Positions 27,582-36,451 of a DNA stretch of 59,507 nt are shown here, one piece after another. The DNA lies in the NCBI GenBank assembly GCA_046597455.1, contig JBKJKJ010000400.1, positions 1 to 59,507 of the forward strand, written 5' to 3'. The position numbers and the translations under genes are program-made. Under the pieces are notes generated by a model, which was not told the DNA's origin, made no database searches, and worked only from the letters and a program-made list of their open reading frames with translations. Source of the DNA: JAQGMV01 sp046597455. GTDB lineage: Bacteria; Pseudomonadota; Gammaproteobacteria; Burkholderiales; SG8-41. How positions within the stretch are numbered: position 1 is the stretch's first letter; each line of letters begins with the position of its first letter.

Positions 27582-28624
27582 GTTGGATCTCCCGCGCACG
27601 CCTGCCCCCGTTCTGTTCCGTCGCCGCCCGGCTCTCCGACGATGCGCACTTCGCGCTCCAGCTCGATCCCGAACCGCTCCCGCACGCTGGCTTGCGCGAG
27701 CTCGATCAGCGACTCGATATCGGCGGCACACGCACCACCCGTATTCACGATGAAATTCGCGTGCTTGGGCGAAATCACGGCGCCGCCGATACCGCGCCCT
27801 TTGAGCCCGCAGTCTTCGATGAGCTTCGCCGCATAGGTCCCGGGAGGATTGCGGAATACCGAGCCCGCGTTCGGCTGTCCCAGCGGCTGGCTCGCGATCC
27901 GTCGCGTAAGCAGCTCTTTCACTTTGGCGCGCGATTCCCCGCCGTCTCCGCGCGGCAACGCCAGGACCGTCGACACGAACCATTCGTCGATACCGCTGCG
28001 GCGCCTCAGGGCTGCAGCCGGTGAAACGCTGGCAATCTGGTTACACCGCTTCACGACGGTCCGGTAACCGATACGGTATTGCACAGGCGTGCGCTCGTGG
28101 AGCTCACCCGAGTGATCGATCGTGATCACTTTACGCACGATGTTCCACGTCTCGCCGCCGTAGCAACCGGCGTTCATCGCGAGCGCGCCACCCATCGTAC
28201 CGGGGATGCCTGCGAGAAATTCAGCGCCGACGAGGTCGTGCATCGCAGCGAAACGCGCGACTTTCGGGCTCGCCACACCGGCGTCGACTCGGACTTCGCC
28301 TTCGACGCCGGTGCCCGCGCCGAGCGCAAGATTGCGCAGCGCCCAATGGGTGAAGACGACTGTGCCGCGCAGGCCTGCGTCGCGCACGAGCAGGTTGCTG
28401 CCCAGACCGATGAAATGCACCGGCTCCTCGGGCGAAAGAGCGCGCAGAAAAGCGCGTAGATCGTCGATATCGGCAGGCCGGTACGCGCGATCGACCGCGC
28501 CGCCTGCGCGCCAGCTGACGTGCCGCGCCATCGGCTCGTCGTAGCTCAACTGGCCGCGAAGCGCGGGCGGCGTGTGGCGTGAGGCGTGAGGCGCGCCGGA
28601 TTCGCCGAATTCGTCCTTGATCAT
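27578..28624 (-). CDS. murB: UDP-N-acetylenolpyruvoylglucosamine reductase MurB
   Basis: 348 residues. MurB uses FAD and NADPH to make UDP-MurNAc. The FAD-binding motif GLGSNLLVRD, GIPGTMGGALAMNAGCYGG and the catalytic region NAGSVFRNPPG are present. The ATG at 28624 has a GAGGAG site upstream. The first 30 residues precede the usual start of the family (ARHVSWRAGGAVDR). Residues 12-18 (PHASRHT) are encoded by a heptamer array, and the Shine-Dalgarno itself lies in another heptamer pair. The N-terminal extension therefore looks repeat-derived. Confidence 0.95.
   Translation of the reverse strand: MIKDEFGESGAPHASRHTPPALRGQLSYDEPMARHVSWRAGGAVDRAYRPADIDDLRAFLRALSPEEPVHFIGLGSNLLVRDAGLRGTVVFTHWALRNLALGAGTGVEGEVRVDAGVASPKVARFAAMHDLVGAEFLAGIPGTMGGALAMNAGCYGGETWNIVRKVITIDHSGELHERTPVQYRIGYRTVVKRCNQIASVSPAAALRRRSGIDEWFVSTVLALPRGDGGESRAKVKELLTRRIASQPLGQPNAGSVFRNPPGTYAAKLIEDCGLKGRGIGGAVISPKHANFIVNTGGACAADIESLIELAQASVRERFGIELEREVRIVGEPGGDGTERGQACAGDPT
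28572..28592. repeat. Heptamer array in the murB N-terminal codons
   Basis: Plus-strand units GTGTGGC, GTGAGGC, GTGAGGC followed by GCG. It is read on the minus strand as MurB residues about 12-18. It is one of six places with this heptamer family in the window. Confidence 0.8.
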
Positions 28625-28633
28625 GACATTACT

Positions 28634-28647
28634 CCTCACCCCTCACC
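28634..28647. repeat. Heptamer pair at the murC/murB junction
   Basis: Two exact copies of CCTCACC on the plus strand (GGTGAGG on the minus strand). They supply the last MurC codons and stop and the GAGGAG ribosome-binding site of murB. Orientation is opposite to the array at 28572. Confidence 0.75.
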
Positions 28648-30036
28648 CCGCATCAGCGCCGCCGGGACACCCCCCACCGACCCCGCACCCATCGTCAGAA
28701 CCACGTCGCCGTCGCGCGCCGCGGCGCGTATCGCTTCCGGCATCTGTGCAATCGCTTCCACGAAAATCGGCTCCACTTTCCCGTGCACACGTACGGCGCG
28801 CGCCAGCGCGCGGCCGTCGGCCGCCACTATCGGCGCTTCGCCCGCCGGATAGACGTCCGCGAGCACCAATGCATCCGTTGTCGAAAGCACCTTCACGAAG
28901 TCCTCGAAACAATCGCGCGTGCGCGTATACCGATGCGGCTGGAAAGCGAGCAGCAGGCGGCGTCCGGGAAACGCGCCGCGGGCAGCGTCGAGCGTGGCTG
29001 CCATTTCCACCGGGTGGTGACCATAGTCGTCGACGAGCGTATAGCGTCCGCCGCCGGCGAGCGCGATCTCGCCATAGCGCTGGAAGCGGCGACCCACACC
29101 TTTGAACCCGGCCAGCGCCGTGGCTATTTGCTCAGGCGCAACGCCGAGCTCGAGGCCGGCGGCGATCGCGGCCAGCGCGTTCTGCACGTTGTGCAGGCCG
29201 GGAAGATTGAGCGTCACGTCGAACGTCGTCGCCGGCGCGCCATTCGCGGCGCAAACCGCGCGAAAGAACATCGTCCCGGCGCGCGCTTCGATATCGACTG
29301 CCCGTATCTGCGCATCGGGCGACAGCCCATATGTCACGAGCGTCTTGCTCACGCGGGACGCGATCTCGCGCACCCCGGGGTCGTCGATGCACACCACCGC
29401 GACACCATAAAAAGGCAGGCGCTGCAGAAAATCGATAAAAGCCTGCCGCAGCTTCTCGATCGAGTGGTCGTAAGTCTCCATGTGATCGGCGTCGATATTC
29501 GTGACCACCGCCAGACACGGCTGCAGATACAGGAACGACGCGTCCGACTCGTCGGCTTCGACGACGATGAAATCGCCTTTGCCGAGTCTCGCGTTGGAAC
29601 CGAACGCTTCGACCCGGCCGCCGATCACGAAAGTCGGATCGAGACCGCCTTCGGCCAGGACGCTGGCGGTGAGGCTCGTGGTCGTCGTTTTGCCATGGGT
29701 TCCCGCGATGGCCACACCCTGCTTCAATCGCATCAGCTCGGCGAGCATCAGCGCGCGCGGAACGACGGGAACCTTCTTCGCGCGAGCGGCCTGCACTTCA
29801 GGATTGTCTTCGGCAACCGCGCTCGATATCACTACGACATCGGCGCCGGCGATGTGCGCCCCCGAATGCCCCTTGACGACGGTGGCACCCAGGCTCTGCA
29901 GATGACGGGTTGCGGCACTCTGCGCCACGTCCGAACCGCTCACCTGATAGTCGAGATTGAGCAGCACTTCGGCGATGCCGCTCATGCCGATGCCCCCAAT
30001 CCCAACGAAGTGCACGTGTTTGACTTTGTGCTTCAT
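28636..30036 (-). CDS. murC: UDP-N-acetylmuramate--L-alanine ligase MurC
   Basis: 466 residues. It adds L-Ala to UDP-MurNAc with ATP. Mur ligase signatures are VHFVGIGGIGMSGIAEVLLN, the ATP loop GTHGKTTTTSLTASVLAE and DDYGHHPVE. The ATG at 30036 overlaps the murG stop (ATGA). Its last codons and stop fall in a heptamer repeat (GGTGAGG GGTGAGG on the minus strand), which also supplies the murB ribosome-binding site. Confidence 0.97.
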   Translation of the reverse strand: MKHKVKHVHFVGIGGIGMSGIAEVLLNLDYQVSGSDVAQSAATRHLQSLGATVVKGHSGAHIAGADVVVISSAVAEDNPEVQAARAKKVPVVPRALMLAELMRLKQGVAIAGTHGKTTTTSLTASVLAEGGLDPTFVIGGRVEAFGSNARLGKGDFIVVEADESDASFLYLQPCLAVVTNIDADHMETYDHSIEKLRQAFIDFLQRLPFYGVAVVCIDDPGVREIASRVSKTLVTYGLSPDAQIRAVDIEARAGTMFFRAVCAANGAPATTFDVTLNLPGLHNVQNALAAIAAGLELGVAPEQIATALAGFKGVGRRFQRYGEIALAGGGRYTLVDDYGHHPVEMAATLDAARGAFPGRRLLLAFQPHRYTRTRDCFEDFVKVLSTTDALVLADVYPAGEAPIVAADGRALARAVRVHGKVEPIFVEAIAQMPEAIRAAARDGDVVLTMGAGSVGGVPAALMRGEG

Positions 30037-31175
30037 GCCGCAAGCCCCATGCACGCTTCGGCCACCACGCGGGTCGCCTCGGGTTTGCCGGCGCTGCGCG
30101 CCGCTTGCGCAATGGCGAGCAGCTTGTCGCGCGTGAGCTCGCCGAGGAGCTGTGCAAGGCGTTCAGGCGTGAGCTCATGCTGCGGGATGAACACGGCACC
30201 GCCGCGCTCGGCGAGGAATCTCGCGTTGCGGGTTTGGTGATCGTCCACCGCATAAGGAAACGGTACGAGTACCGCCGCCACACCCGCCGCCGCCAGCTCC
30301 GCGATCGTCGAAGCGCCGGCACGGCAGATCATCACGTCGGCCGCGGCGTAGCTCGCGGCCATGTCGTCGATGAACGCAACGACCGTGGCAGCAACACCCA
30401 CCTCCGCGTAGTTCGTGCGCACGGCCTCCAGGTGGGCGGCCCCCGACTGGTGGATGACATCCGGCAGCGCGCCTTCCGGCATCCGGGCGAGCGCCTGCGG
30501 CACCGTGTCGTTCAGTGCTTTCGCCCCCTGGCTGCCGCCGAGGACGAGCACGCGCAGCGGGCCGGTGCGTCCGGCAAAACGCTGTTCCGGCGGTGCGATC
30601 AGTGCAATCTGCGCGCGCACCGGGTTGCCGGTCCACTCTGCCCGGGCACGCTTTTCGAAAGCCCCGGGAAATCCGGCCAGGACTTTGTCTGCAACGTGGC
30701 CGAGCACCCGATTTGCGAGTCCGGCAACGGCGTTCTGCTCGTGTATGACCAGCGGACGGTTGAGAAGGCTCGCCATCATGCCGCCGGGGAACGCGACATA
30801 GCCGCCCATGCCGAGGATGACGTCGGGCCGATGCGCGAAGATCGCGCGCGCGCTTTGCCAGAAGGCGATCAGAAGATTGAGCGGCAGCATGGCCACCGGT
30901 ATCAGCCCTTTGCGGCGCAAGCCCGAGAACCGCAACCACGCCATCGGAAACCCTCGGGCGGGGATCAGGCGCGCTTCCATGCCCGCGCGCGAGCCGAGCC
31001 ACACCACGTTCCAGCCCGCGGCACGCACGTGCTCCGCCACCGACAGCGCCGGGAAGATGTGCCCACCGGTCCCCCCCGCCATGATCATCAAAGTACGTGA
31101 GGCGCGAGGGGTGAGGGGGGAGGCGTCCCGCGCTGGGCAGTCTTGCGTCTCAGGCCTCGCGTTCATGGAGGTCAT
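30033..31175 (-). CDS. murG: Undecaprenyl-PP-MurNAc-pentapeptide GlcNAc transferase MurG
   Basis: 380 residues from the ATG at 31175, which overlaps the ftsW stop (ATGA). MurG converts lipid I to lipid II at the inner face of the membrane. The signatures MIMAGGTGGHIFPALSVAEH and VLVLGGSQGAKALNDTVP are clear. Family members usually begin 3-5 residues before MIMAGG. Here 29 extra residues precede it, of which 18-27 (ASPLTPRASR) are encoded by a four-unit heptamer array. The ATG at 31088, at the family start, is the alternative, but it has no clear ribosome-binding site. Confidence 0.95.
   Translation of the reverse strand: MTSMNARPETQDCPARDASPLTPRASRTLMIMAGGTGGHIFPALSVAEHVRAAGWNVVWLGSRAGMEARLIPARGFPMAWLRFSGLRRKGLIPVAMLPLNLLIAFWQSARAIFAHRPDVILGMGGYVAFPGGMMASLLNRPLVIHEQNAVAGLANRVLGHVADKVLAGFPGAFEKRARAEWTGNPVRAQIALIAPPEQRFAGRTGPLRVLVLGGSQGAKALNDTVPQALARMPEGALPDVIHQSGAAHLEAVRTNYAEVGVAATVVAFIDDMAASYAAADVMICRAGASTIAELAAAGVAAVLVPFPYAVDDHQTRNARFLAERGGAVFIPQHELTPERLAQLLGELTRDKLLAIAQAARSAGKPEATRVVAEACMGLAA
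31097..31124. repeat. Four-unit heptamer array in the murG N-terminal codons
   Basis: Plus-strand units GTGAGGC, GCGAGGG, GTGAGGG, GGGAGGC. The array lies just before the conserved start of MurG and is translated as residues 18-27 if the coupled ATG at 31175 is used. Confidence 0.8.
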
Positions 31176-32344
31176 ACCGTGAGCCCCCGCGCCAATTGCC
31201 TGTTCTCCCAGTCGATCCGCAGCAGGATGGCGATCGCGGCACACGTGACAGCGAGCGCACTGCCGCCGAACGACAGCAGCGGCAGGGTCAGGCCTTTGGT
31301 GGGCAATATGCCCATGTTCACGCCCATGTTGATGATCGCCTGAATGCCGATCCACAAGCCGATGCCCTGGGCGACCAGCGACGCAAAATAGCGCTCGAGA
31401 ATCGCCGCACGCCGGCCGATCGCGAACGCTCGCGCCACGATCCAGCAAAAGAGCAGGATGATCACCGCGACACCGATGAAGCCGAGCTCTTCGGCGATCA
31501 CCGCCAGCAGGAAATCGGTATGCGCTTCGGGCAGATAGAAGAGTTTCTCGACGCTGCCGCCCAGGCCCACGCCGAGCCACTCGCCGCGTCCGAACGCGAT
31601 GAGGGCGTGCGAGAGCTGATAGCCTTTGCCGTACGGATCGGCCCACGGGTCCATGAATCCGACCACCCGTTGCATGCGGTAGGGCGAAATCCAGATGAGC
31701 AGCAGAAAGCCCGCGATCAGCATGACGATCAGCCCGGCGAAAAGGCGCCAGTTCATGCCGCCGAGAAACAGGATGCCCATCGCAATGACCGTGATGACCG
31801 CGAACGCACCGAAGTCGGGCTCGCGCAGGAGCAGGCCGCCGGTCAGCAGCATCACGAAAAACATCGGCAGGAAACCGCGCTTCAGGCTGTGCATGAACGC
31901 AGCCTTGCGCACGGTGTAGTCCGCCGCATAAAGGACGACGAAGACTTTGACGACTTCGGACGGCTGCAGGTTTGCAAAGCCCAGCGAAATCCAGCGACGG
32001 CTGCCGTTCACCTCGCGCCCGATCCCGGGAACCAGGACGAGCGCAAGCATCAGCAAACCCACGATGAACAGGTAAGGCGCGGCTTGCTGCCACAGGCGCA
32101 GCGGAATCTGGAAGACGACCACCGCCCCGACGATGCCGATGGCGACGAACAAAGCGTGGCGCACGAGGTAATAGGTGGGCTGATATCCCGTGCCGCGCCC
32201 GCCTTCGGCGATTGCGATCGAGGCCGAGTAGACCATGACCACACCGAGCGCGAGCAGGAGGATCGTGCACCAGACGAGCACGCGATCGTATTCGGCAACC
32301 GCACCGCGCTTGCGAGTCTCGCTGTAATACATTGCGGCACTCAC
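31172..32344 (-). CDS. ftsW: Septal peptidoglycan glycosyltransferase FtsW
   Basis: 390 residues, GTG start overlapping the murD stop (GTGA). About ten membrane helices. The SEDS-family motifs NGSRRWISLGFANLQPSEVV and LAVIAEELGFIG are complete, including the catalytic Asp in the large loop around REPDFG. FtsW polymerises lipid II with FtsI at the septum. The last residues overlap the murG start. Confidence 0.96.
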   Translation of the reverse strand: MSAAMYYSETRKRGAVAEYDRVLVWCTILLLALGVVMVYSASIAIAEGGRGTGYQPTYYLVRHALFVAIGIVGAVVVFQIPLRLWQQAAPYLFIVGLLMLALVLVPGIGREVNGSRRWISLGFANLQPSEVVKVFVVLYAADYTVRKAAFMHSLKRGFLPMFFVMLLTGGLLLREPDFGAFAVITVIAMGILFLGGMNWRLFAGLIVMLIAGFLLLIWISPYRMQRVVGFMDPWADPYGKGYQLSHALIAFGRGEWLGVGLGGSVEKLFYLPEAHTDFLLAVIAEELGFIGVAVIILLFCWIVARAFAIGRRAAILERYFASLVAQGIGLWIGIQAIINMGVNMGILPTKGLTLPLLSFGGSALAVTCAAIAILLRIDWENRQLARGLTV

Positions 32345-33768
32345 TGGGCGCCACCCTGCTTGTGGTTCGGCGCGGTTGCGCGCGGCCGGGCTTCGCGAGC
32401 CGCCAGCGCGCTGACTGCTTTGACGAACATCTGTCCACGGTGCACGTAGCTCCTGAACATGTCGTAGCTCGCGCAGGCGGGTGAAAGCAGTACGGCATCG
32501 CCGGGCGCACTCGCGGCGTAGGCGAGGTCGACGGCGTCTTCGAGCGTCGTCGCACGCAGCACCGGAACTCCGCAGCGGGCGATCGCAAGGGCGATCGGCT
32601 CCGCATCGCGCCCGATGAGCACGACTGCGCGAGCACGGGCCGCCACTGCGGGCGCCAGGGGCGAGAAATCCTGCCCTTTGCCGTCACCGCCCGCGATCAG
32701 CACGACCGGCGCCGCCATCCCGTTGAGGGCGGCGACCGTTGCGCCGACATTCGTGCCTTTGGAATCGTCGTAGAAGGTCACGCCGCCGATATCTGTGATT
32801 TTCTCGAGTCGGTGCGGCAGTCCGCTGAAGCGCCGCAATCCATCGAGCATTCCCGCGACCGGCATTCCGATCGCGTCGCCCAGCGCGAGGGCCGCGAGCG
32901 CATTGAGGGCATTGTGCAAGCCTGCGACGGGAAGATCGGCGGCGGGCATGAGGGGGCCCGTGCCCTGCGCCAGCATCGAGTCCGCGAGTCCCCACTCACG
33001 TGCGCTGTGGGGGACGTCGAGCCCGAAAGTGACGGCAACGCGTCCCGGACGCACCATCTGCATCGTGCGCGAATCGAGGCGGTTCAGAACCTGGATGCCG
33101 TCGCCTTCGAAAATGCGTGCCTTGGCGGCCGCGTAATCGTCCATGCTGTCGTAACGATCGAGATGATCCTCGGTGACGTTCAGCACGGTCGCCGCATCCG
33201 CAGCCAGGCTCGAAGTGCTTTCGAGCTGAAAGCTTGAAAGCTCGAGCACGAACACGTCGGGCAACGGGTTCCCATTCTCGATTTCCGCGAGCGCGTCGAG
33301 TACCGGCAAGCCGATGTTGCCTGCGACGAGCGCCGCTTTGCCTGCGGCCCGCGCCGCGTCCCCGGTCATCGCGGTCACCGTGCTCTTGCCGTTGGAGCCG
33401 GTGATGGCGATCACTTTCGGCCTCGCCACTGCGCGTGCCGTGGTGAGGCCGCTCAACGCATGGGCGAAGATTTCGATGTCGCCGAGCGTCGGGACGCCGC
33501 GGCGCAGGGCGCCGGCAATCGCCGGTTCGCGCCGATCGACTCCGGGGCTGATGGCGATCATGTCGGTCGCTTCGAAAAGCGCATCCCGGAATGGCCCCGC
33601 GGCGATGCGCACGTCGGTGAGCTCTGCGGCGACTCGAGTCGCATGAGGCGGTTGCGCACGCGTGTCGGCAACGGTCACCCGCGCGCCGTGGCGCGAGAGC
33701 CAACGCGTCATCGACAATCCGCTGTCACCGAGACCGAGCACCAGTATTTTCCTTCCGTTCCAGTCCAT
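32341..33768 (-). CDS. murD: UDP-N-acetylmuramoyl-L-alanine--D-glutamate ligase MurD
   Basis: 475 residues. It adds D-Glu to UDP-MurNAc-Ala. The motifs ILVLGLGDSGLSMTRWLSRH, TGSNGKSTVTAMTGDA and FYDDSKGTNVGATVAALNG are present. The ATG at 33768 starts MDWNGRKILVLGLG, as in homologues. Upstream on the coding strand is a C/T-rich simple repeat (CTCTTCTCTTCTCTC) and no purine-rich ribosome-binding site is visible, unusual in this cluster. Confidence 0.96.
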   Translation of the reverse strand: MDWNGRKILVLGLGDSGLSMTRWLSRHGARVTVADTRAQPPHATRVAAELTDVRIAAGPFRDALFEATDMIAISPGVDRREPAIAGALRRGVPTLGDIEIFAHALSGLTTARAVARPKVIAITGSNGKSTVTAMTGDAARAAGKAALVAGNIGLPVLDALAEIENGNPLPDVFVLELSSFQLESTSSLAADAATVLNVTEDHLDRYDSMDDYAAAKARIFEGDGIQVLNRLDSRTMQMVRPGRVAVTFGLDVPHSAREWGLADSMLAQGTGPLMPAADLPVAGLHNALNALAALALGDAIGMPVAGMLDGLRRFSGLPHRLEKITDIGGVTFYDDSKGTNVGATVAALNGMAAPVVLIAGGDGKGQDFSPLAPAVAARARAVVLIGRDAEPIALAIARCGVPVLRATTLEDAVDLAYAASAPGDAVLLSPACASYDMFRSYVHRGQMFVKAVSALAAREARPRATAPNHKQGGAQ

Positions 33769-33778
33769 TGCCACGAGT

Positions 33779-33877
33779 GAGAGAAGAGAAGAGAAGAGAT
33801 AGGGAGAGGAGAAACGGGTAAGCCCTGCGCCATGCCGTCTGTCCAATAGACCTTTCCTCTTTCTCCTCTCTCCTTTC
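33779..33877. repeat. Opposed GA-rich and CT-rich tracts between mraY and murD
   Basis: A plus-strand GA tract (33779-33816, built on GAGAAGA) is followed 35 bp later by a CT tract (33851-33877), so the two can pair imperfectly. They occupy the 111-bp gap between mraY and murD, the widest gap between mraZ and ftsZ, where most neighbours overlap. Confidence 0.75.
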
Positions 33878-33879
33878 GC

Positions 33880-34965
33880 CTATCTGAGCTTCAGTGTCGA
33901 CAGCCCGATGAGCACCAGCATCATCGAGATGATCCAGAAGCGAACGACGACCTGATTTTCTTTCCAGCCCTTGAGCTCGTAATGATGGTGCAGCGGCGCC
34001 ATTCGGAAAATGCGTTTCCCGGTCAGCTTGAACGAAGCCACCTGCAGCACGACCGACAAGGTTTCCACGACGAAAACGCCGCCCATGATGAAAAGAACGA
34101 TCTCCTGCCGGACGATGACCGCCATCGTGCCCAGCGCGGCGCCCAGCGCCAGCGCGCCCACATCGCCCATGAAAACTTCCGCGGGGTAAGCGTTGAACCA
34201 GAGAAAAGCGAGCCCTGCACCGGCGAGCGCACCGCTGATCACGGTGAGCTCGCCCGCTCCCGGTATATAGGGAAAACCCAGGTATTTCGAGAAGACCGCA
34301 TGCCCGGCGACGTACGCGAAGATGCCCAGCGCACTGCCGATCATGACCGTGGGCATGATCGCGAGGCCATCGAGACCATCGGTCAGATTGACGGCGTTGC
34401 TGGTGCCGACGATGACGAAAAAGGTCATCACGATGAAACCGATGGCGCCGAGCGGATACGCCACCTGCTTGAAGAACGGAACGATGATCTCGGTCTGGGC
34501 GGGAAGATTGGTATAGGACGCGAGATAGATTGCGGCGCCCAGCCCGCACACCGACTGCCAGAAGAATTTCGCTCTTGCCGAGAGGCCTTTCGGATTGCGA
34601 TGGACGACTTTGCGATAGTCGTCGATCCAGCCGATGGTGCCGAACGCCATGGTGACGCCCAGCACGACCCACACCAGCCGATTCGAAAGATCTGCCCACA
34701 GCAGGGTCGTGACCACGACCGAGACCAGGATCAGCGCGCCGCCCATCGTGGGCGTGCCCGCCTTCACGAGATGCGACTGCGGGCCGTCGTCCCGCACCGA
34801 CTGCCCGATCTTGTACGCGGTGAGCTTGCGGATCATCGCGGGACCGACGACGAACGACAGCACGAGCGAAGTCAGACACGCGAGCACCGCACGCAGCGTG
34901 ATGTAGTTGAACACGTTGAACGCCCGGATGTCCTTGGCGAGCCATTGGGCGAGCTCTAGCAGCAT
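33880..34965 (-). CDS. mraY: Phospho-MurNAc-pentapeptide translocase MraY
   Basis: 361 residues, ten membrane helices expected. MraY makes lipid I from UDP-MurNAc-pentapeptide and undecaprenyl phosphate. Signatures are GTPTMGGALIL, GWIDDYRKVVH and NAVNLTDGLDGLA, including the active-site Asp residues, plus MAPLHHHYELKGW near the end. The ATG at 34965 has a good Shine-Dalgarno (AGGGGA, about 8 nt upstream). The stop is followed by a 111-bp simple-repeat gap before murD. Confidence 0.97.
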   Translation of the reverse strand: MLLELAQWLAKDIRAFNVFNYITLRAVLACLTSLVLSFVVGPAMIRKLTAYKIGQSVRDDGPQSHLVKAGTPTMGGALILVSVVVTTLLWADLSNRLVWVVLGVTMAFGTIGWIDDYRKVVHRNPKGLSARAKFFWQSVCGLGAAIYLASYTNLPAQTEIIVPFFKQVAYPLGAIGFIVMTFFVIVGTSNAVNLTDGLDGLAIMPTVMIGSALGIFAYVAGHAVFSKYLGFPYIPGAGELTVISGALAGAGLAFLWFNAYPAEVFMGDVGALALGAALGTMAVIVRQEIVLFIMGGVFVVETLSVVLQVASFKLTGKRIFRMAPLHHHYELKGWKENQVVVRFWIISMMLVLIGLSTLKLR

Positions 34966-34991
34966 GGCCGCATCCCCTGCACGAGCGAAAC

Positions 34992-35005
34992 GTGAGGCGT
35001 AAGGC
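34992..35005. repeat. Heptamer pair upstream of mraY
   Basis: GTGAGGC then GTAAGGC on the plus strand, in the 61-bp murF-mraY gap. Same family as the arrays at 28572 and 31097. Confidence 0.6.
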
Positions 35006-35026
35006 ATAAGTCGCGTGCGCTCATGA

Positions 35027-36451
35027 TCACGGCTTTCCCTCCGGGCCCGAGAGCGCGCTCGTCTCGCGCTTGAGATCTGCGGCAAGCGCCTCGACCACTC
35101 TTTCCATCCTCATGAACCTCGAACCTTTCACCAGCACCGTGACATCGCGCGCGAGCGCGCCTGCGAGGTCCGCCAGCAGATCCTCGATCCGGTGGTAGTG
35201 GATCGCACCGGCACCGAAAGCGTTGGCCGCACGCGCCGAGAGCGCGCCGAGCGTCATGATGCGATCGATGCCGGCGTCACGGGCATACGCGCCGGCATCG
35301 GCGTGGAGCTGCGGCGCGCCGGGGCCGAGCTCGCCCATGTCTCCGAAGACCAGTATCCTGCACCCCGGCGCGCGCGCCAGCACGTCGATCGCAGCGCGCA
35401 CCGACTCGGGATTGGCGTTGTAGGTGTCGTCGATGAGCGCGGCGCCATTGCAGCCGTCTTTTCTCTGCAGGCGTCCCTTGATTCCGGTAAAGCGCCCGAG
35501 CCCCTCGGCGATGACACCGACCGGAATCTCGAGCGCAACCGCAGCCGCAGCCGCAGCCAGCGCATTGCGCACGTTGTGCACGCCTGGGGCGCTCAACCGC
35601 GTTGTCGCCTCGCCGCCCGGCGTCTTGAGCACGATCTCGCTTTCGAAATCCAGCAACTGGTACGAACCCGTGACGGCGGCAGGCTGCTCGAGACCGAATT
35701 CGACGCGCCGCCTGTCTTTCGTGAGACCGCGCCACAGCGGTGCGAACGCGTCGTCGGCGTTGACCACGGCGGCTCCGTCAGGCCGCAGCCCCTCGAAAAT
35801 CTCGCCTTTCGCACGCGCTATCGCCTCCTCGGAGCCGAGGAATTCGACGTGGGCGCGCCCCGCGTTGGTGACGAGCGCGACTTCGGGCTCGGCCAGCCGG
35901 GTCAGATAGGCGATCTCGCCCGCGTGATTCATTCCCATCTCCAGGACCGCATAACGATGCTGGGGGCCCAACTCGAGCAGCATGAGCGGCATGCCGATAT
36001 CGTTGTTGAGGTTGCCGCGGGTCGCGAGCACCCTGTCTTCCGGCGTAGTGTTCGCATCCGTCGCCGTGACCGCTGCACGCAGGATCGACGCGAGCATTTC
36101 CTTGACCGTCGTCTTGCCGCTGCTGCCGGTCAGGCCTACGAGCGGTATCGCGAAACGGCTGCGCCAGTGCGCCGCGAGGCGCCCGAGCGCAAGACGCGTG
36201 TCTTCGACGACCAGCAGCGCGAGACCCGGCGGCGCACCCTCAATGCCGGGTGCGTCGACGATCGCCGCCGCAGCGCCCGACGCCGCGGCCGCCGCAAGAA
36301 AGCGATGCCCGTCGTAGCGCTCGCCGCGCAGCGCGACGAACAGATCGCCTTGCCCGAGCGCACGCGTATCGGTGCTGACGCCGGTGAATTCGACGTCCGG
36401 ATTGCCGGCTTCTACGCCGAGGGCGGCAGCCGCATCGGACAGCCGCATCAT
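35027..36451 (-). CDS. murF: UDP-MurNAc-tripeptide--D-alanyl-D-alanine ligase MurF
   Basis: 474 residues. It adds D-Ala-D-Ala to complete the pentapeptide. Motifs: GVSTDTRALGQGDLFVALRG, the ATP loop GLTGSSGKTTVKEMLASIL and DTYNANPESVRAAIDVLA. The ATG at 36451 overlaps the murE stop. The frame is open further upstream inside murE but has no homology there. Confidence 0.97.
   Translation of the reverse strand: MMRLSDAAAALGVEAGNPDVEFTGVSTDTRALGQGDLFVALRGERYDGHRFLAAAAASGAAAAIVDAPGIEGAPPGLALLVVEDTRLALGRLAAHWRSRFAIPLVGLTGSSGKTTVKEMLASILRAAVTATDANTTPEDRVLATRGNLNNDIGMPLMLLELGPQHRYAVLEMGMNHAGEIAYLTRLAEPEVALVTNAGRAHVEFLGSEEAIARAKGEIFEGLRPDGAAVVNADDAFAPLWRGLTKDRRRVEFGLEQPAAVTGSYQLLDFESEIVLKTPGGEATTRLSAPGVHNVRNALAAAAAAVALEIPVGVIAEGLGRFTGIKGRLQRKDGCNGAALIDDTYNANPESVRAAIDVLARAPGCRILVFGDMGELGPGAPQLHADAGAYARDAGIDRIMTLGALSARAANAFGAGAIHYHRIEDLLADLAGALARDVTVLVKGSRFMRMERVVEALAADLKRETSALSGPEGKP

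Noticed and set aside
30033..32687. 884-codon frame suggesting an FtsW-MurG fusion
   Set aside because: Only the murG part has homology. The rest is an out-of-frame reading of ftsW and murD, and true ftsW overlaps it in another frame.
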